Assembly (NCBI GenBank): GCA_016808115.1
Contig: JAEQBH010003857.1
Span: 186,001 to 250,000, forward strand
Direction of reading: 5' to 3'
Length of the DNA: 64,000 nt
DNA from: Tetrastigma voinierianum
Taxonomy: Eukaryota > Streptophyta > Magnoliopsida > Vitales > Vitaceae
Shown: positions 63,640 to 64,000 of the stretch, one piece after another
Numbering within the stretch: position 1 is the stretch's first letter
Layout of the letters: the number at the start of each line of letters is the position of its first letter
Notes under the pieces: generated by a model
What the model saw: the letters and a program-made list of their open reading frames with translations, nothing else
The model's database searches: none
What the model was told of the DNA's origin: nothing
Made by a program: the position numbers and the translations under genes

Positions 63640-64000
63640 AAAAAAAAAAAAAAAGACCCAGGCAGTTTCACTATCCCATGCACCATTGGAAATGCTATCT
63701 TTGAGAGAGCATTGTGTGATTTGGGCGCCAGTATTAATCTCATGCCCTTGTCCATATTTAAACGTTTGGGGTTAGGTGAAGCTCGTCCAACTACAGTCAC
63801 ACTCGGTGGCGGCCAGTCGCCAAAGCATCGAGAGGGAGTGATGAAGATGTCTTGAAGTAAGAGGGTGAGCAATGCAAGTTTATCTTCCAGTAGGATTTCA
63901 TTATATTAGATATATGGAAGAGGATAAAGAAATACCCATAATCTTAGGTAGACCGTTTCTTGCAGGCTGAGAAGCGATGATTGATGTTCGAGGAGGGAGC
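63640..64000 (+). mobile_element. Ty3-gypsy protease domain, runs off window
   Basis: It reads DPGSFTIPCTIGNAIFERAL then CDLGASINLMPLSIFKRLGL, an aspartic-protease signature with DLGAS in the DSGAS position, then EARPTTVTLGGG. After a frame change come MEEDKEIPIILGRPFLAG and AMIDV, the usual lead into reverse transcriptase. The arrangement resembles the Athila/Tat group. TGA at 63854 and 63970 break the frame. Confidence 0.85.

Overview
This is a window of plant nuclear DNA, almost certainly from a woody eudicot and most probably from grapevine or a close relative. The assignment rests on my memory of the grape CPSF160 protein and of abundant grape copia families; no search was run. There are no bacterial features, no tRNA or rRNA genes and no CRISPR. 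Coding exons are short, have GT/AG boundaries and lie in AT-rich introns.

The one host gene I recognise lies on the minus strand and occupies about the first 46 kb. It encodes CPSF160 (the CPSF1 subunit of the cleavage and polyadenylation specificity factor). Fourteen exons can be placed, from the first at 45842-46141 down to one at about 335-455, where the gene leaves the window with its C-terminal half still to come. Several introns are enormous (15 kb, 11 kb and 9 kb) because they are packed with retrotransposons. One expected exon of about 50 codons, between 25348 and 36655, was not found. Several exons carry small indels although their splice sites are intact, so the copy is either decaying or, more likely in my view, the sequence contains residual consensus errors.

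Transposons in the gene, left to right: LINE tails and copia scraps (1.1-3.2 kb); a 1.0 kb terminal-inverted-repeat element full of GGCCGTCGTT motifs (4258-5269); two copies of one Ty1-copia family in head-to-head inverted orientation (A, 8316-13176, minus, 5-bp duplication GTCTA; B, 13452-18119, plus, duplication GAATA); a third copia (C, about 18.25-22.12 kb) broken by two LINEs; LINE tails (22.1-23.1 kb); a 298-bp SMART/TRIM-like miniature LTR element (26942-27239); a LINE with an intact YADD motif (27.8-29.8 kb); copia D (32030-36371, duplication CATTT) that has lost nearly all of its 5' LTR and carries a solo gypsy LTR; an internally deleted LINE (37.05-38.35 kb); and gypsy E (about 38.4-43.23 kb, minus) with a 5' LTR.

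Upstream of the gene, 46.3-49.1 kb is very AT-rich. From 49.15 kb rightward lies what looks like a SIRE/Tork-like copia (F, plus) exploded by nested insertions: an LTR at 49153-49998, a degenerate tandem array at 50.95-52.75 kb, gag at 53.16-54.24 kb, about 5.4 kb of unassigned sequence with a 376-bp tandem duplication and a long pyrimidine tract, then integrase and reverse transcriptase pieces at 60.1-62.4 kb. A gypsy protease (63.65-64.0 kb) runs off the right edge.

No transposon here has an intact polyprotein. The most interesting structure is the 9.8 kb inverted copia pair inside an intron of a polyadenylation-factor gene.
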